Assembly: GCF_900112335.1 (NCBI RefSeq)
Contig: NZ_FOLG01000002.1
Span: 468,810-532,809, forward strand
Source of the DNA: Tropicimonas isoalkanivorans
GTDB lineage: Bacteria; Pseudomonadota; Alphaproteobacteria; Rhodobacterales; Rhodobacteraceae
Direction of reading: 5' to 3'
Length of the DNA stretch: 64,000 nucleotides
Below, piece after piece: positions 15,268 through 24,159 of the stretch. Below the pieces are notes generated by a model, which had not been told where the DNA came from, did no database searches, and was given only the letters and a program-made list of their open reading frames with translations. Each line of letters opens with the position of its first letter. The stretch's first letter is position 1. The translations under genes were made by a program, and so were the position numbers.

Positions 15268-16404
15268 ATGCAGGGGTGTGAACTGTTGACTGGAGTTTTC
15301 CAGATCGGGCTTATCTTTTCCCTGAGCGGCCCCTACACGGCCCTCGGACAAGCCTCGCTGGACGGCGCGTTGATGGCGATTGACGACGTGAACGCCGCCG
15401 GCAAGCTGAGATTGAACGCGGTTCATGGGGACCCGAAGGGGGTGCCGTCCCGGTACGAAGACCTCGTTGAGGAGATGGTGCGGAACGGCCCGCTACGCCA
15501 CATCGTGGGCGGCATCACCTCTTGGTCGCGCAAGGACATGATCCCGGCCCTCGAACGTAAGGGTGCCCTGCTCTGGTACCCCTGCCCCTACGAGGGGTTC
15601 GAGTGCAACGATCACGTCGTCTACCTCGGCGCGTGTCCGAACCAGCACCTGCTACCGCTGATCGACCACGTCGTGACGCGTGGAATCCGGAAGGCATTCC
15701 TCGTCGGGTCGAACTACGTCTGGGGCTGGGAGACACTGCGCGTGGCGCGAGAGCAGCTCGTAAAACGGGGCGTGGACGTTGTGGGCGAACGTCACCTGCC
15801 GTTGGGCGACACCGAGTGCGATCGGCTGCTGGCAGACATCGCGGCTTCCGGGCCGGATCTCATCGTCGACAGCCTGATCGGCCCGTCGAACCACGCCTTC
15901 ATGCAAGCCCTGGCCGCCGAACGCCCCACGGGCGGGCGCCCGCTTATCGTCAGCGCCAACCAGACGGAGGCCGATCTGGCCGCCCTCGGCCCGGCGGCAG
16001 AAGGGATGATGTCCATCGGGGCCTGGTTCGAGGCCGTGTCGGGCGAAGGGTTCCGCGCCCGCATCGCCGAGCGGTATGGACCGGACTATCGCGCCTCCTG
16101 CAACTTCGCCACCGCCTATGCAGCGATCCAACTCCTGGCCGAAGGGTTTGCCAACGCTGGCTGCGACGATCCGCAGGCTGTCTTTTCCGCCGTGGCCGGA
16201 CGGTCGCACGAGACGGTGCTGGGCGAGATCGAGATCAACTCCGTCAGCCGGCATACGAGCCTCGTTCCACGACTTGCTGTTGCCGAAGGGGGGCGGTTCC
16301 GGATTATCGTGGATCAAGACCATGCGATCGCGCCGGATCCATATCTGACGAACGTGGCCCCGGCTCCCGCGCGCCGCGCGCCCAACCTGAGGATCGTATC
16401 ATGA
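15268..16404 (+). CDS. amiC: AmiC-like cytoplasmic amide sensor (periplasmic-binding-protein fold)
   Basis: 378 residues of the AmiC/urea-amide binding protein family: IGLIFSLSGPY at the start, RYEDLVEEMVRN, GGITSWSRKDMIPALER, WYPCPYEGFE, PNQHLLPLIDHV, and DPYLTNVAPAP at the end. There is no signal peptide, as expected for a sensor that holds its ANTAR partner inactive until amide binds, not for a transporter subunit. The start is uncertain: ATG 15268 or TTG 15286, the latter with CAGGGG upstream; both follow the leader terminator. The stop overlaps the amiR-like start (ATGA), so the two are made together as sensor and antiterminator. Confidence 0.85.
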   Translation: MQGCELLTGVFQIGLIFSLSGPYTALGQASLDGALMAIDDVNAAGKLRLNAVHGDPKGVPSRYEDLVEEMVRNGPLRHIVGGITSWSRKDMIPALERKGALLWYPCPYEGFECNDHVVYLGACPNQHLLPLIDHVVTRGIRKAFLVGSNYVWGWETLRVAREQLVKRGVDVVGERHLPLGDTECDRLLADIAASGPDLIVDSLIGPSNHAFMQALAAERPTGGRPLIVSANQTEADLAALGPAAEGMMSIGAWFEAVSGEGFRARIAERYGPDYRASCNFATAYAAIQLLAEGFANAGCDDPQAVFSAVAGRSHETVLGEIEINSVSRHTSLVPRLAVAEGGRFRIIVDQDHAIAPDPYLTNVAPAPARRAPNLRIVS

Positions 16405-16994
16405 GTCCTGCGTTGGAGCTGAACTTCTCGGGCCGTACGGCCGTGATCCTGCACCCGGCGGAGAGCGTGCGCGCCCAGCTGTCCGACCGCCTCGCAGCGC
16501 TCGGCCTTACGGGCGCCGGGCACTGGCCGGATGCGGCGGAGGCAATCCTCAAGGCCGACTTCCTGTTCGTGGACGTCGACACCGGCCACGACGAGCAGAT
16601 CCCGTGGGAAGCGGGCTGCTCGCCGATTCCGATGATCGGCCTGATCCGATCCGAAAGCCCCGGGCGTCTCTCGTGGGCGCTGAGGCAGAACTTCGACGCG
16701 TTCCTGTCGCAGGCCGCGCCCGGGCTGGTCTATTCCACTCTGGTCGTCGCCTCGGCAAAATGTGCTGAGCGCCGGGGCAATGCGGAACGCGCGGCCGAGG
16801 CCGCCCGCCGCGCCGGGCAACGCCACGTGCTGATCCGTGCCGTGCTGCTGCTGATGCAGGAGGAAGCTATCGACGAGATGGCCGCCCTGAAACGTCTTCG
16901 GGCCCTCGCCATGGTTGAGCGCCTTCCGCTGGAGGATGCGGCGGCGAAGTTGCTCGACACCACCGACGGCAAGCGGGCGGGCAAATGGTCATGA
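16401..16994 (+). CDS. amiR: AmiR-like ANTAR-domain antiterminator
   Basis: 197 residues: an N-terminal receiver-like domain (about 10-120) lacking the standard phospho-Asp pattern, a helical linker, and a C-terminal ANTAR domain (about 135-192; VLIRAVLLLMQEEAIDEMAA, then LKRLRALAMVERLPLEDAAAKLL). ANTAR proteins bind hairpins in nascent RNA and stop transcription termination. AmiR is controlled by binding to AmiC rather than by phosphorylation, which fits the degenerate receiver here. The start overlaps the amiC-like stop and the stop overlaps the permease start. Its likely target is the terminator at 15220-15257, giving induction of the whole operon by amides. Confidence 0.87.
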   Translation: MSPALELNFSGRTAVILHPAESVRAQLSDRLAALGLTGAGHWPDAAEAILKADFLFVDVDTGHDEQIPWEAGCSPIPMIGLIRSESPGRLSWALRQNFDAFLSQAAPGLVYSTLVVASAKCAERRGNAERAAEAARRAGQRHVLIRAVLLLMQEEAIDEMAALKRLRALAMVERLPLEDAAAKLLDTTDGKRAGKWS

Positions 16995-17890
16995 GTGACG
17001 CGACCATCGCTCCGCCGCCGGTGGCGCGTAAGCGCAACGCCGCGTGGGTCCTCCGGGAGCTGTTGCGCCGGCCGCGCTCGGCCTTCGGGCTGACGGTGAT
17101 CGTCCTCATGGTGGGCGCCGCGGTCCTGGCGCCGTGGATCATGCCGTATGACCCGAACGATCAGATGTTCGACGGGCTGAGCCTCGAAGGCGCCCCGCTA
17201 CCGCCATCGGCGAAGTTCTGGCTGGGGACGGACCTGCTCGGGCGCGACCTGTTCTCCCGTCTCATCCTGGGCACCCAGACTTCGCTCATAATCGGGGTGC
17301 TGGCCAACGGCATCGCCGTCGTGCTGGGCGCGACCGTGGGGATCACCGCGGGCTACTTCGGCGGCTGGATCGGGGGCGTCCTGATGCGCTTCACGGACCT
17401 GATGATGGCTTTCCCGGCGCTGCTTCTCGCCATCGTGCTGGCGGCGATCTTCAAGCCGTCCCTGCTGATCGTGGCGCTTGTGATCGCCATGGTGAACTGG
17501 GTGCAGATGGCACGGGTGCTCTACACCGAAACCCGCAGCCTCGCGCAGCGCGAGTTCATCGACGTGCAGCGGGCCATCGGCTCTTCTACCTGGCGCATCC
17601 TCGGCCGGCACATCTTTCCGCACCTCGTCTATTCCATCATCGTCTTCGGGACGCTTGGCATATCGACGACGGTGCTGCTGGAAGCCACGCTGAGCTATCT
17701 CGGCGTGGGCGTACAGCCGCCGACGCCCTCCTGGGGCAACATCATCTTCGAGAACCAGACCTACTTCGCCAACGCGCCGTGGCTGGTGTTCTTCCCCGGT
17801 CTCGCCATCGTGCTGCTGGCGCTGTCCTTCAACCTGCTGGGCGACGTGCTGCGGGACACGCTCGATCCGAAACTGAAGGGGCGGCACTGA
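16991..17890 (+). CDS. Dpp/Opp-type ABC transporter permease (DppC-like)
   Basis: 299 residues with a leading cytoplasmic segment, a first membrane helix at about 35-55 and five later ones, plus the EAA loop pattern (IDVQRAIGSSTWRILGRHIFPH) that contacts the ATPase. The N-terminal DppC signature (NPWIMPYDPNDQ-like, FWLGTDLLGRDLFSRLI) is present. It pairs with the DppB-like permease next to it to form the inner-membrane channel. The ATG at 16991 is chosen because it overlaps the AmiR-like stop; an ATG two codons earlier is possible. Usually DppB precedes DppC; here the order is reversed. Confidence 0.9.
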   Translation: MSDATIAPPPVARKRNAAWVLRELLRRPRSAFGLTVIVLMVGAAVLAPWIMPYDPNDQMFDGLSLEGAPLPPSAKFWLGTDLLGRDLFSRLILGTQTSLIIGVLANGIAVVLGATVGITAGYFGGWIGGVLMRFTDLMMAFPALLLAIVLAAIFKPSLLIVALVIAMVNWVQMARVLYTETRSLAQREFIDVQRAIGSSTWRILGRHIFPHLVYSIIVFGTLGISTTVLLEATLSYLGVGVQPPTPSWGNIIFENQTYFANAPWLVFFPGLAIVLLALSFNLLGDVLRDTLDPKLKGRH

Positions 17891-18810
17891 TGTGGGCCTA
17901 TCTGATCCGCCGGATAGGGGAGTCGCTGCTGATCCTGCTCGGCATCAGCCTCGTGACCTTTGTGCTGCTCTACCTCGTACCCGCCGACCCCGCCCGTCAG
18001 ATCGCGGGCCGCTCCGCCACCGCGGAGACAGTGGCCAACATCCGCGCCCAGCTCGGCCTCGACCAGCCGTTTCACATTCAATACATCCGCTACCTCGGCA
18101 ACCTGCTGCACGGCGATCTCGGCCGCTCCTACCTGCAACGCACGGAGGTGGCGGAACTGATCGAGGCGCGGATGCCGGCCACGCTGCTGCTGATGCTCGC
18201 CGCCATTGTCGTCGAGCTGATCCTGGGCCTCACCATCGGCGCGGTCGCGGCGTTGAAGCGGAATTCGGCGCTGGACCAGACGCTGATGGTGTTTTCCTTC
18301 GTCACCATCTCGGCGCCGCAGTTCGTGGTGGGGATACTGCTGCTCTATGTCTTCGCGGTACAGCTCCAGTGGTTCCCCATCGGGGGCTATGGCACCTTTG
18401 CCCATCTCGTCCTGCCCGCCGTGACCATCGGGCTGCTCGGGACCGGCTGGTACAGCCGCATGATGCGCTCCTCCATGATCGACGTGCTGGCGCAGGACTA
18501 CGTGCGCACCGCGCGCGCCAAGGGACTCGGACGGTTGCGGATCATCCTGCGGCACGTTGCGCCCAACGCGATCCTGCCGATCATTGCCATGATCGGTATC
18601 GACATCGGGCTCTTCATGTCCGGCATCGTCGTGGTGGAGAGCGTCTTTGGCTGGCCCGGCATCGGTCAGCTCGCCTGGCAGGCGATCCAGCGCATCGACA
18701 TCCCCATCATTATGGGCGTCACGCTCGTCTCCGCTTGCTTCATCGTTCTGGGCAACCTGATCGCGGACCTGGTCGCGCCGCTGGTGGACCCGAGGATCAA
18801 GCTGAAATGA
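17890..18810 (+). CDS. Dpp/Opp-type ABC transporter permease (DppB-like)
   Basis: 306 residues, six membrane helices, starting MWAYLIRRIGESLLILLGIS, a typical DppB opening. Other marks: LVPADPARQIAG, LGLDQPFHIQYIRYLGNLLHGDLGRSY (known DppB segment, read in pieces) and the EAA loop DYVRTARAKGLGRLRIILRH. Its start shares one base with the DppC-like stop (TGATG). It forms the heterodimeric channel with the preceding gene. About 130 bases then separate it from the binding protein gene, which may allow separate expression of the latter. Confidence 0.9.
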   Translation: MWAYLIRRIGESLLILLGISLVTFVLLYLVPADPARQIAGRSATAETVANIRAQLGLDQPFHIQYIRYLGNLLHGDLGRSYLQRTEVAELIEARMPATLLLMLAAIVVELILGLTIGAVAALKRNSALDQTLMVFSFVTISAPQFVVGILLLYVFAVQLQWFPIGGYGTFAHLVLPAVTIGLLGTGWYSRMMRSSMIDVLAQDYVRTARAKGLGRLRIILRHVAPNAILPIIAMIGIDIGLFMSGIVVVESVFGWPGIGQLAWQAIQRIDIPIIMGVTLVSACFIVLGNLIADLVAPLVDPRIKLK

Positions 18811-18940
18811 GAACCGGCGCGCCCATACCGCCCTTCCGACGCGCAGGGTGGCTCGCCGAAGGCGCCGGCAGTGTGATGCGGACCGAAAGTTACCAACAAC
18901 CAACTGAGAAACTGCGACACCCAACAGGAGAAAGCTCACA

Positions 18941-20566
18941 ATGACAAAGACATTGATGACCAGCGCCCTCGCCCTGGCGGCCGCGCTCGGCGCCGCGCAG
19001 GCGCAGGATTTCACCGAGGCCAAGCAGGGCGGCTCGATGATCGTCACCTACAAGGACGACGTCTCCACGCTGGATCCGGCCATCGGCTACGACTGGCAGA
19101 ACTGGTCGATGATCAAATCGCTGTTCGACGGGCTGATGGACTATGAGCCGGGCACCACCGAGCTCAAGAAGGACCTCGCCGAGGACTACACGATCTCCGA
19201 GGACGGCAAGACCTTCACTTTCAAGCTGCGCGAGGGGGTAAAGTTCCACAATGGCCGCGAGCTGACGGCCGAGGACGTCAAGTATTCGCTGGACCGCGTG
19301 ACGAACCCCGAAACCCAGAGCCCCGGCGCCGGCTTCTTCGGCTCGATCGAGGGCTACGACGCCATGGCCGCTGGCGAGGCGGATAGCCTTTCAGGCGTAA
19401 CGGTCATCGACCCCTACACCATCGAGATCAAGCTCTCCCGCCCGGACGCGACCTTCCTGCACGTGATGGCGATCAACTTCTCCTCCGTCGTGCCGAAGGA
19501 AGCCGTGGAGGAATGGGGGCAGGACTTCGGCAAGCATCCCGTCGGCTCCGGCGCCTTCAAGCTCGCCGACTGGACGCTCGGTCAGTCGCTGACCTTCGAG
19601 CGCAACGAGGACTACTGGCACGAGGGCGTGCCGAAGCTGGACCAGATCACTTTCGAGATCGGCCTCGAGCCCATCGTCGCGCTGCTGCGCTTGCAACAGG
19701 GGCAGGCCGACATCCCCGGCGACGGCATCCCGCCGGCCAAGTTCCTCGAAGTGACCGAGGATCCGGCGTTTGCGGACTTCGTGATCGAGGGTGGCCAGCT
19801 CCACACAGGCTACATCACAATGAACGTGAAGATGCCGCCCTTCGACGACGTGAAGGTGCGTCAGGCGGTGAACATGGCGATCAACAAGGATCGTGCAGTG
19901 CGCATCATCAACGGCCGCGCCGTGCCCGCCAACCAGCCGCTGCCGCCGACCATGCCGGGCTACGCGCCTGACTACGAGGGGTATGCCTACGACCCCGAGG
20001 CCGCCAAGGCTCTGCTGGCGGAGGCGGGCTTCCCCGACGGCTTCGAGACGGAGCTGTTCGTCTACAACACAGACCCCAACCCGCGCATCGCACAGTCCTT
20101 CCAGCAGGACCTCGCCGCCATCGGCATCGACGCCGAGATCCGCAACCTTGCTCAGGCGAACGTCATCGCGGCCGGCGGCGAGCCGGACCAGGCGCCGATG
20201 ATCTGGTCGGGCGGCATGGCCTGGATCGCGGACTTCCCCGATCCGTCGAACTTCTACGGGCCGATCCTGGGGTGTGACGGCGCGGTGCAGGGCGGCTGGA
20301 ACTGGTCCTGGTACTGCAACGAGGAGCTTGACGCCAAGGCGGTGGAAGCCGACGCGATGACCGACCCCGCCATGGCGGAAGAGCGCGAAGCCAAGTGGCG
20401 CGAGATCTACCTCGCCATCATGGAAGACGCCCCCTGGGTGCCGGTGTTCAACGAGCAGCGCTACACCATGCGCTCGGCCAAACTCGGCGGGCCGGACGCG
20501 ATCTTCGTCGATCCGGTCCACGTTCCCGTCAACTACGACTACGTGTTCTCCAACGATGTGCAATAA
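18941..20566 (+). CDS. ABC transporter substrate-binding protein, family 5 (peptide/amide type)
   Basis: 541 residues with a Sec signal peptide (MTKTLMTSALALAAALGAAQA, cleaved after AQA) and the family 5 signature: DVSTLDPAIGYDWQN, EDYTISEDGKTFTFKLREGVKFHNG (split), TAEDVKYSLDRV. It is periplasmic, captures the substrate and delivers it to the two upstream permeases. Family members bind peptides, nickel or other small organic ligands; the surrounding amidase genes suggest an amide or small peptide-like compound. Two cysteines near residues 446 and 458 (GCDGAVQ, WYCNEE) may form a disulfide. The formamidase gene overlaps its 3' end by 11 bases. Confidence 0.92.
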   Translation: MTKTLMTSALALAAALGAAQAQDFTEAKQGGSMIVTYKDDVSTLDPAIGYDWQNWSMIKSLFDGLMDYEPGTTELKKDLAEDYTISEDGKTFTFKLREGVKFHNGRELTAEDVKYSLDRVTNPETQSPGAGFFGSIEGYDAMAAGEADSLSGVTVIDPYTIEIKLSRPDATFLHVMAINFSSVVPKEAVEEWGQDFGKHPVGSGAFKLADWTLGQSLTFERNEDYWHEGVPKLDQITFEIGLEPIVALLRLQQGQADIPGDGIPPAKFLEVTEDPAFADFVIEGGQLHTGYITMNVKMPPFDDVKVRQAVNMAINKDRAVRIINGRAVPANQPLPPTMPGYAPDYEGYAYDPEAAKALLAEAGFPDGFETELFVYNTDPNPRIAQSFQQDLAAIGIDAEIRNLAQANVIAAGGEPDQAPMIWSGGMAWIADFPDPSNFYGPILGCDGAVQGGWNWSWYCNEELDAKAVEADAMTDPAMAEEREAKWREIYLAIMEDAPWVPVFNEQRYTMRSAKLGGPDAIFVDPVHVPVNYDYVFSNDVQ

Positions 20567-21500
20567 CTGCGACCACACCATCCACGGCCGGCACCATCAC
20601 TACGGGTGGGATCATTCGATCCCGCCCATCGCCACCGTGGCCCCGGGCGAGAGCGTGTTCTTCGAATGCCTCGACAGCTCGGGCGGGCAACTTTCGGCGG
20701 AGAGCACCGTGGAGGACCTGCCGGCCCTCTCCTTCGACAAGGTCAACCCGGTCACCGGCCCGATCTACATCGATGGGGCGGAGCCGGGCGATGTGCTGAA
20801 GATCCAGATCGAGGCCTTCACCCCCTCCGGCTGGGGGTGGACGGCAAACATCCCGGGCTTCGGCCTTCTCGCCGATCAGTTCGAAGACCCCGCGCTGAAC
20901 GTCTGGTCCTATGACCCCGAGAGCACGGCGCCGTCGCTCTACTGCGGCATCGCGCAGGTGCCGCTGAAACCCTTCGCCGGCACCATCGGCCTCGCGCCGG
21001 CGGAGCCGGGCCTGCACTCTGTCGTCCCGCCGCGGCGGATGGGCGGGAACCTGGACATCCGGGATCTCGCCGCGGGCACCACGCTCTACCTTCCGGTGGA
21101 GGTCGCGGGCGCGCTGTTCTCGGTGGGCGACACCCATGCCGCCCAGGGCGATGGCGAGGTCTGCGGTACGGCCATCGAGAGCCCGATGAACGTCGCGCTC
21201 AGCTTCGACCTCATCAAGGACCAGCCGCTGAAGTTCCCGCGGTTTACCACGCCCGGGCCGGTGACGCGGCATCTGGATGCCAAGGGGTACGAGGTGACGA
21301 CCGGAGTCGGGCCGGACTTGATGACCGGGGCGCGGGACGCGCTCTCGGCCATGATCGACCTGATCTGCGCGACCTGGAAGCTCAGCCCGGTGGAGGCTTA
21401 CATGCTCTGCTCAGTCTGCGGCGACCTGCGGATCTCGGAGATCGTCGACATGCCGAACTGGGTCGTCTCGTTCTACCTGCCGCGGGCCGTGTTCGAATGA
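20556..21500 (+). CDS. Acetamidase/formamidase family amidohydrolase
   Basis: 314 residues of the FmdA/AmdA family, which hydrolyses formamide or acetamide to ammonia and the acid in the cytoplasm. Marks: HHHYGWDHSIPP near the start, PVTGPIYIDGAEPGDVL, the GGNLDIRDLAAGTTLYLPV core, FSVGDTHAAQGDGEVCGTAIE (split), and YMLCSVCGDLRISEIVD. The early His cluster and the GDTHAAQGDGE segment are typical metal-binding or active-site features of the family. It starts inside the end of the binding protein gene and ends on an ATGA overlap with the ATPase gene. Its place inside the transporter operon says the imported compound is probably an amide. Confidence 0.9.
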   Translation: MCNNCDHTIHGRHHHYGWDHSIPPIATVAPGESVFFECLDSSGGQLSAESTVEDLPALSFDKVNPVTGPIYIDGAEPGDVLKIQIEAFTPSGWGWTANIPGFGLLADQFEDPALNVWSYDPESTAPSLYCGIAQVPLKPFAGTIGLAPAEPGLHSVVPPRRMGGNLDIRDLAAGTTLYLPVEVAGALFSVGDTHAAQGDGEVCGTAIESPMNVALSFDLIKDQPLKFPRFTTPGPVTRHLDAKGYEVTTGVGPDLMTGARDALSAMIDLICATWKLSPVEAYMLCSVCGDLRISEIVDMPNWVVSFYLPRAVFE

Positions 21501-23272
21501 CGGCCGAAGAAAACTCCGGGCGCGCTGCGCCGCGCCCGGTCCTCACTGTCTCGGGGCTGAGCGTTCAGGTCGCCACCCCGGAGGGTGCCAAGACCGTGGT
21601 TGAGGATCTGAGTTTCACCCTGAACCACGGCGAGACGCTGTGCCTGGCGGGTGAGAGCGGGTCGGGAAAGTCCATGACCGCGCTCGCGATCATGGGCCTG
21701 CTGCCGTACCCCATGGCGCGCATCTCCGCCGGCTCGATCCGTCTCGCCGATGGCACCGAACTGGCCGGCGCGAGCGAACGCGCGCTCCGGAAGGTCCGCG
21801 CCATGCGGATCTCGATGATCTTTCAGGAGCCGATGACCTCGCTGAACCCGGTGATGACCATTGGCCGGCAGCTTTCCGAGGTTTTGCTGGAGCACAAGGT
21901 CTGCACCCGTGCCGAGGCCCCCGGACGCGCGCTCGAATTGCTGCGCGACGTGCAGATCACCGAGGCGGAAAAGCGGCTTGGGCAGTATCCGCATGAACTC
22001 TCCGGCGGCATGCGCCAGCGGGTGATGATCGCCATCGCGCTGGCGTGCAGCCCGGAAATCCTCATTGCGGACGAACCCACGACGGCGCTTGACGTGACCG
22101 TGCAGGCAGAGGTGCTGGAACTGATCCGCGCGCTGCAACGAGAGCACGGGACCACTGTTCTGATGATCACGCACGACATGGGCGTCGTCGCCGAGATGGC
22201 AGACCGGGTGATCGTGCTGCGCAACGGCCGGCAGGAAGAGGCCGCCCCTGTTCGCACCCTCTTCGCCGCGCCGGAGACGCCCTATGCCCGCGAACTGCTC
22301 GACGCCGTCCCCCGTATCGGCGAGGCCCCGGCCCGCCCCGCGCCCGACCGCGTGCGCCACACGGTGGACGTGGAGGATCTCAGCGTTCGCTTTCCGATGC
22401 GCGGCGGCATCCTGAACCGGGTGACAGCGCAGCTCCACGCGGTGGAGGGGGTCGACTTCCGCATCGCGCCGGGAGAGACGCTGGCGCTGGTCGGGGAATC
22501 CGGCTGCGGCAAGTCCACCATCGGCAAGGCGCTCCTGAGCCTCGTGCCGTGGCAGGGCAGCATCCGCATCGACGGGCAGCAAATGGCCGGCCTCAGCCCC
22601 CGCGCTCTCAAGCCGATCCGCCGCAATGTGCAGATGGTGTTCCAGGACCCTGGCGCCTCGCTCGACGCCCGGATGACCGTCGGCAAGCAGGTGGCAGAGC
22701 CGCTGGTTGTGCATGGTCTCGCCTCTGGGTCGGAACTTCAGGACCGGGTGGAGTGGCTGTTCCGCCGCGTGGGCCTCCCGCCGGATCATATGGACCGCTT
22801 CCCGCACGAGTTTTCCGGCGGCCAGCGCCAGCGCATCTGCATCGCCCGCGCTCTGGCGCTGCGGCCCAAGGCCATTGTCGCTGACGAAAGCGTCTCGGCG
22901 CTCGATGTCTCGGTGCAGGCTCGGGTGCTCGACCTGCTTCGCGAACTGCAGGAGGAGGAAGGACTGGCCTATCTGTTTATCTCGCACGACATGGCGGTGA
23001 TCGACCAGGTCGCCGACCGGGTGGCGGTCATGAACCTTGGCCAGATCGTCGAAACCGGTAGCCGGGACCAGGTCCTGCGAGACCCGCAGCACAGTTACAC
23101 GCGGCGGTTGCTCTCGGCCGTGCCGATCCCCGACCCGACGCACCTCCGCCCGCCGGTGCTGCCACGGGAGGGCCCGGTCGGGTCCCCGGTCCGGCCGCTG
23201 GGCGAAGACGTCACACGTTTTGCGATGCAGGAAATCGCCCCCGGCCACTGGGTCGCCGACCGCGCCGCATGA
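21497..23272 (+). CDS. Dual ABC ATPase (DppD-DppF type in one chain)
   Basis: 591 residues with two nucleotide-binding domains. First: Walker A GESGSGKSM (about 50), signature LSGGMRQR, Walker B ILIADEPTTALD. Second: Walker A GESGCGKST (about 333), signature FSGGQRQR, Walker B AIVADESVSALD, with Ser in place of the usual Pro after the catalytic Glu. The fusion does the work of separate DppD and DppF subunits and powers import through the two permeases upstream. It starts on an ATGA overlap with the amidase gene. Confidence 0.92.
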   Translation: MTAEENSGRAAPRPVLTVSGLSVQVATPEGAKTVVEDLSFTLNHGETLCLAGESGSGKSMTALAIMGLLPYPMARISAGSIRLADGTELAGASERALRKVRAMRISMIFQEPMTSLNPVMTIGRQLSEVLLEHKVCTRAEAPGRALELLRDVQITEAEKRLGQYPHELSGGMRQRVMIAIALACSPEILIADEPTTALDVTVQAEVLELIRALQREHGTTVLMITHDMGVVAEMADRVIVLRNGRQEEAAPVRTLFAAPETPYARELLDAVPRIGEAPARPAPDRVRHTVDVEDLSVRFPMRGGILNRVTAQLHAVEGVDFRIAPGETLALVGESGCGKSTIGKALLSLVPWQGSIRIDGQQMAGLSPRALKPIRRNVQMVFQDPGASLDARMTVGKQVAEPLVVHGLASGSELQDRVEWLFRRVGLPPDHMDRFPHEFSGGQRQRICIARALALRPKAIVADESVSALDVSVQARVLDLLRELQEEEGLAYLFISHDMAVIDQVADRVAVMNLGQIVETGSRDQVLRDPQHSYTRRLLSAVPIPDPTHLRPPVLPREGPVGSPVRPLGEDVTRFAMQEIAPGHWVADRAA

Positions 23273-23300
23273 TCCGTTCCGCCAGAAAAGGATGCCCCCG

Positions 23301-23972
23301 ATGAGCTGGAAGACCGCCTTTCGCTCCTTCTATTACGAGACCGCCGATGAGCCGGAGGACATCGTGTTGCCGCCCGAGGAAACGGCACTGCTCGTGATCG
23401 ACATCCAGAACACGTACATGGAGGTCCCGGAGGATCAGGCGGAGGCAAACCGCTGGGCGCCGTTCCATGAGCGGATGAACGAGATCGTGATCCCCAACAC
23501 GCGGGCCTTGCAGGACTGGGCGCGTGGGACCGGCATCGAGGTCATCCACGCCCGCATCGCCTGCCTGAAGGAGGACGGGCGGGATCGTTCGCTGAGCCAG
23601 AAAAAGCCCGGCTTCAACTACCTTCTGCTACCGAAAGACCGCGAGGACAGCCAGATCGTCTCGGCGGTGGCCCCGCAAAAGGACGAGATCGTTGTCACCA
23701 AAACGACCGACAGCGCGCTGACCGGAACCAATTTGCGGATGACACTGCACAACATGGGCGTGAAGAACGTCATCGTCGCCGGCATCTTCACCGATCAGTG
23801 CATTTCCTCCAGCGTCCGCAGCCTGGCCGACGAAAGCTTCAACGTCATCGTGGTGGAGGATTGCTGCGCGGCTGCGACGGACGACCTGCACCGGCACGAA
23901 CTGGAGGTGATCAACATGATCTACTGCCACGTGGTGAGCAAAGACGACGTTCTGGGGTTCTTGAAAGCGTGA
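23301..23972 (+). CDS. Isochorismatase-fold cysteine hydrolase
   Basis: 223 residues of the isochorismatase-like hydrolase family. The catalytic triad is visible: Asp34 in LLVIDIQNTYM, Lys134 in VVTKTTDSALTGT and Cys167 in FTDQCISSSVRS. Relatives hydrolyse amides such as nicotinamide, N-carbamoyl compounds or ureido acids. The start at ATG 23301 follows AAAGGA by eight bases; an ATG three codons earlier lies inside that site. It is the last gene of the amiC-amiR operon, 28 bases after the ATPase, and may finish breakdown of the product of the amidase. The substrate is unknown. Confidence 0.88.
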   Translation: MSWKTAFRSFYYETADEPEDIVLPPEETALLVIDIQNTYMEVPEDQAEANRWAPFHERMNEIVIPNTRALQDWARGTGIEVIHARIACLKEDGRDRSLSQKKPGFNYLLLPKDREDSQIVSAVAPQKDEIVVTKTTDSALTGTNLRMTLHNMGVKNVIVAGIFTDQCISSSVRSLADESFNVIVVEDCCAAATDDLHRHELEVINMIYCHVVSKDDVLGFLKA

Positions 23973-24159
23973 AAGCCCGGCGGCGCGACAGCGGGTCGCA
24001 TACTTTCATAGGCTCAGCACGCGCGTAATCTCAGGGCGTGGGGAATATCAAAGAACCATGTGCGGCGAGGCCGTATTTCCGAACGTCCGGTTTTGCTAAG
24101 CTGGATCCACGCCGTGTGGGCACGGCGGGTCCATAATATGAAAAAAACGAGGGATTGAC

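Noticed and set aside
23973-24159. Possible glycine riboswitch before the alanine/glycine symporter
   Set aside because: The conserved glycine aptamer words are absent; only one GC-rich hairpin is seen.
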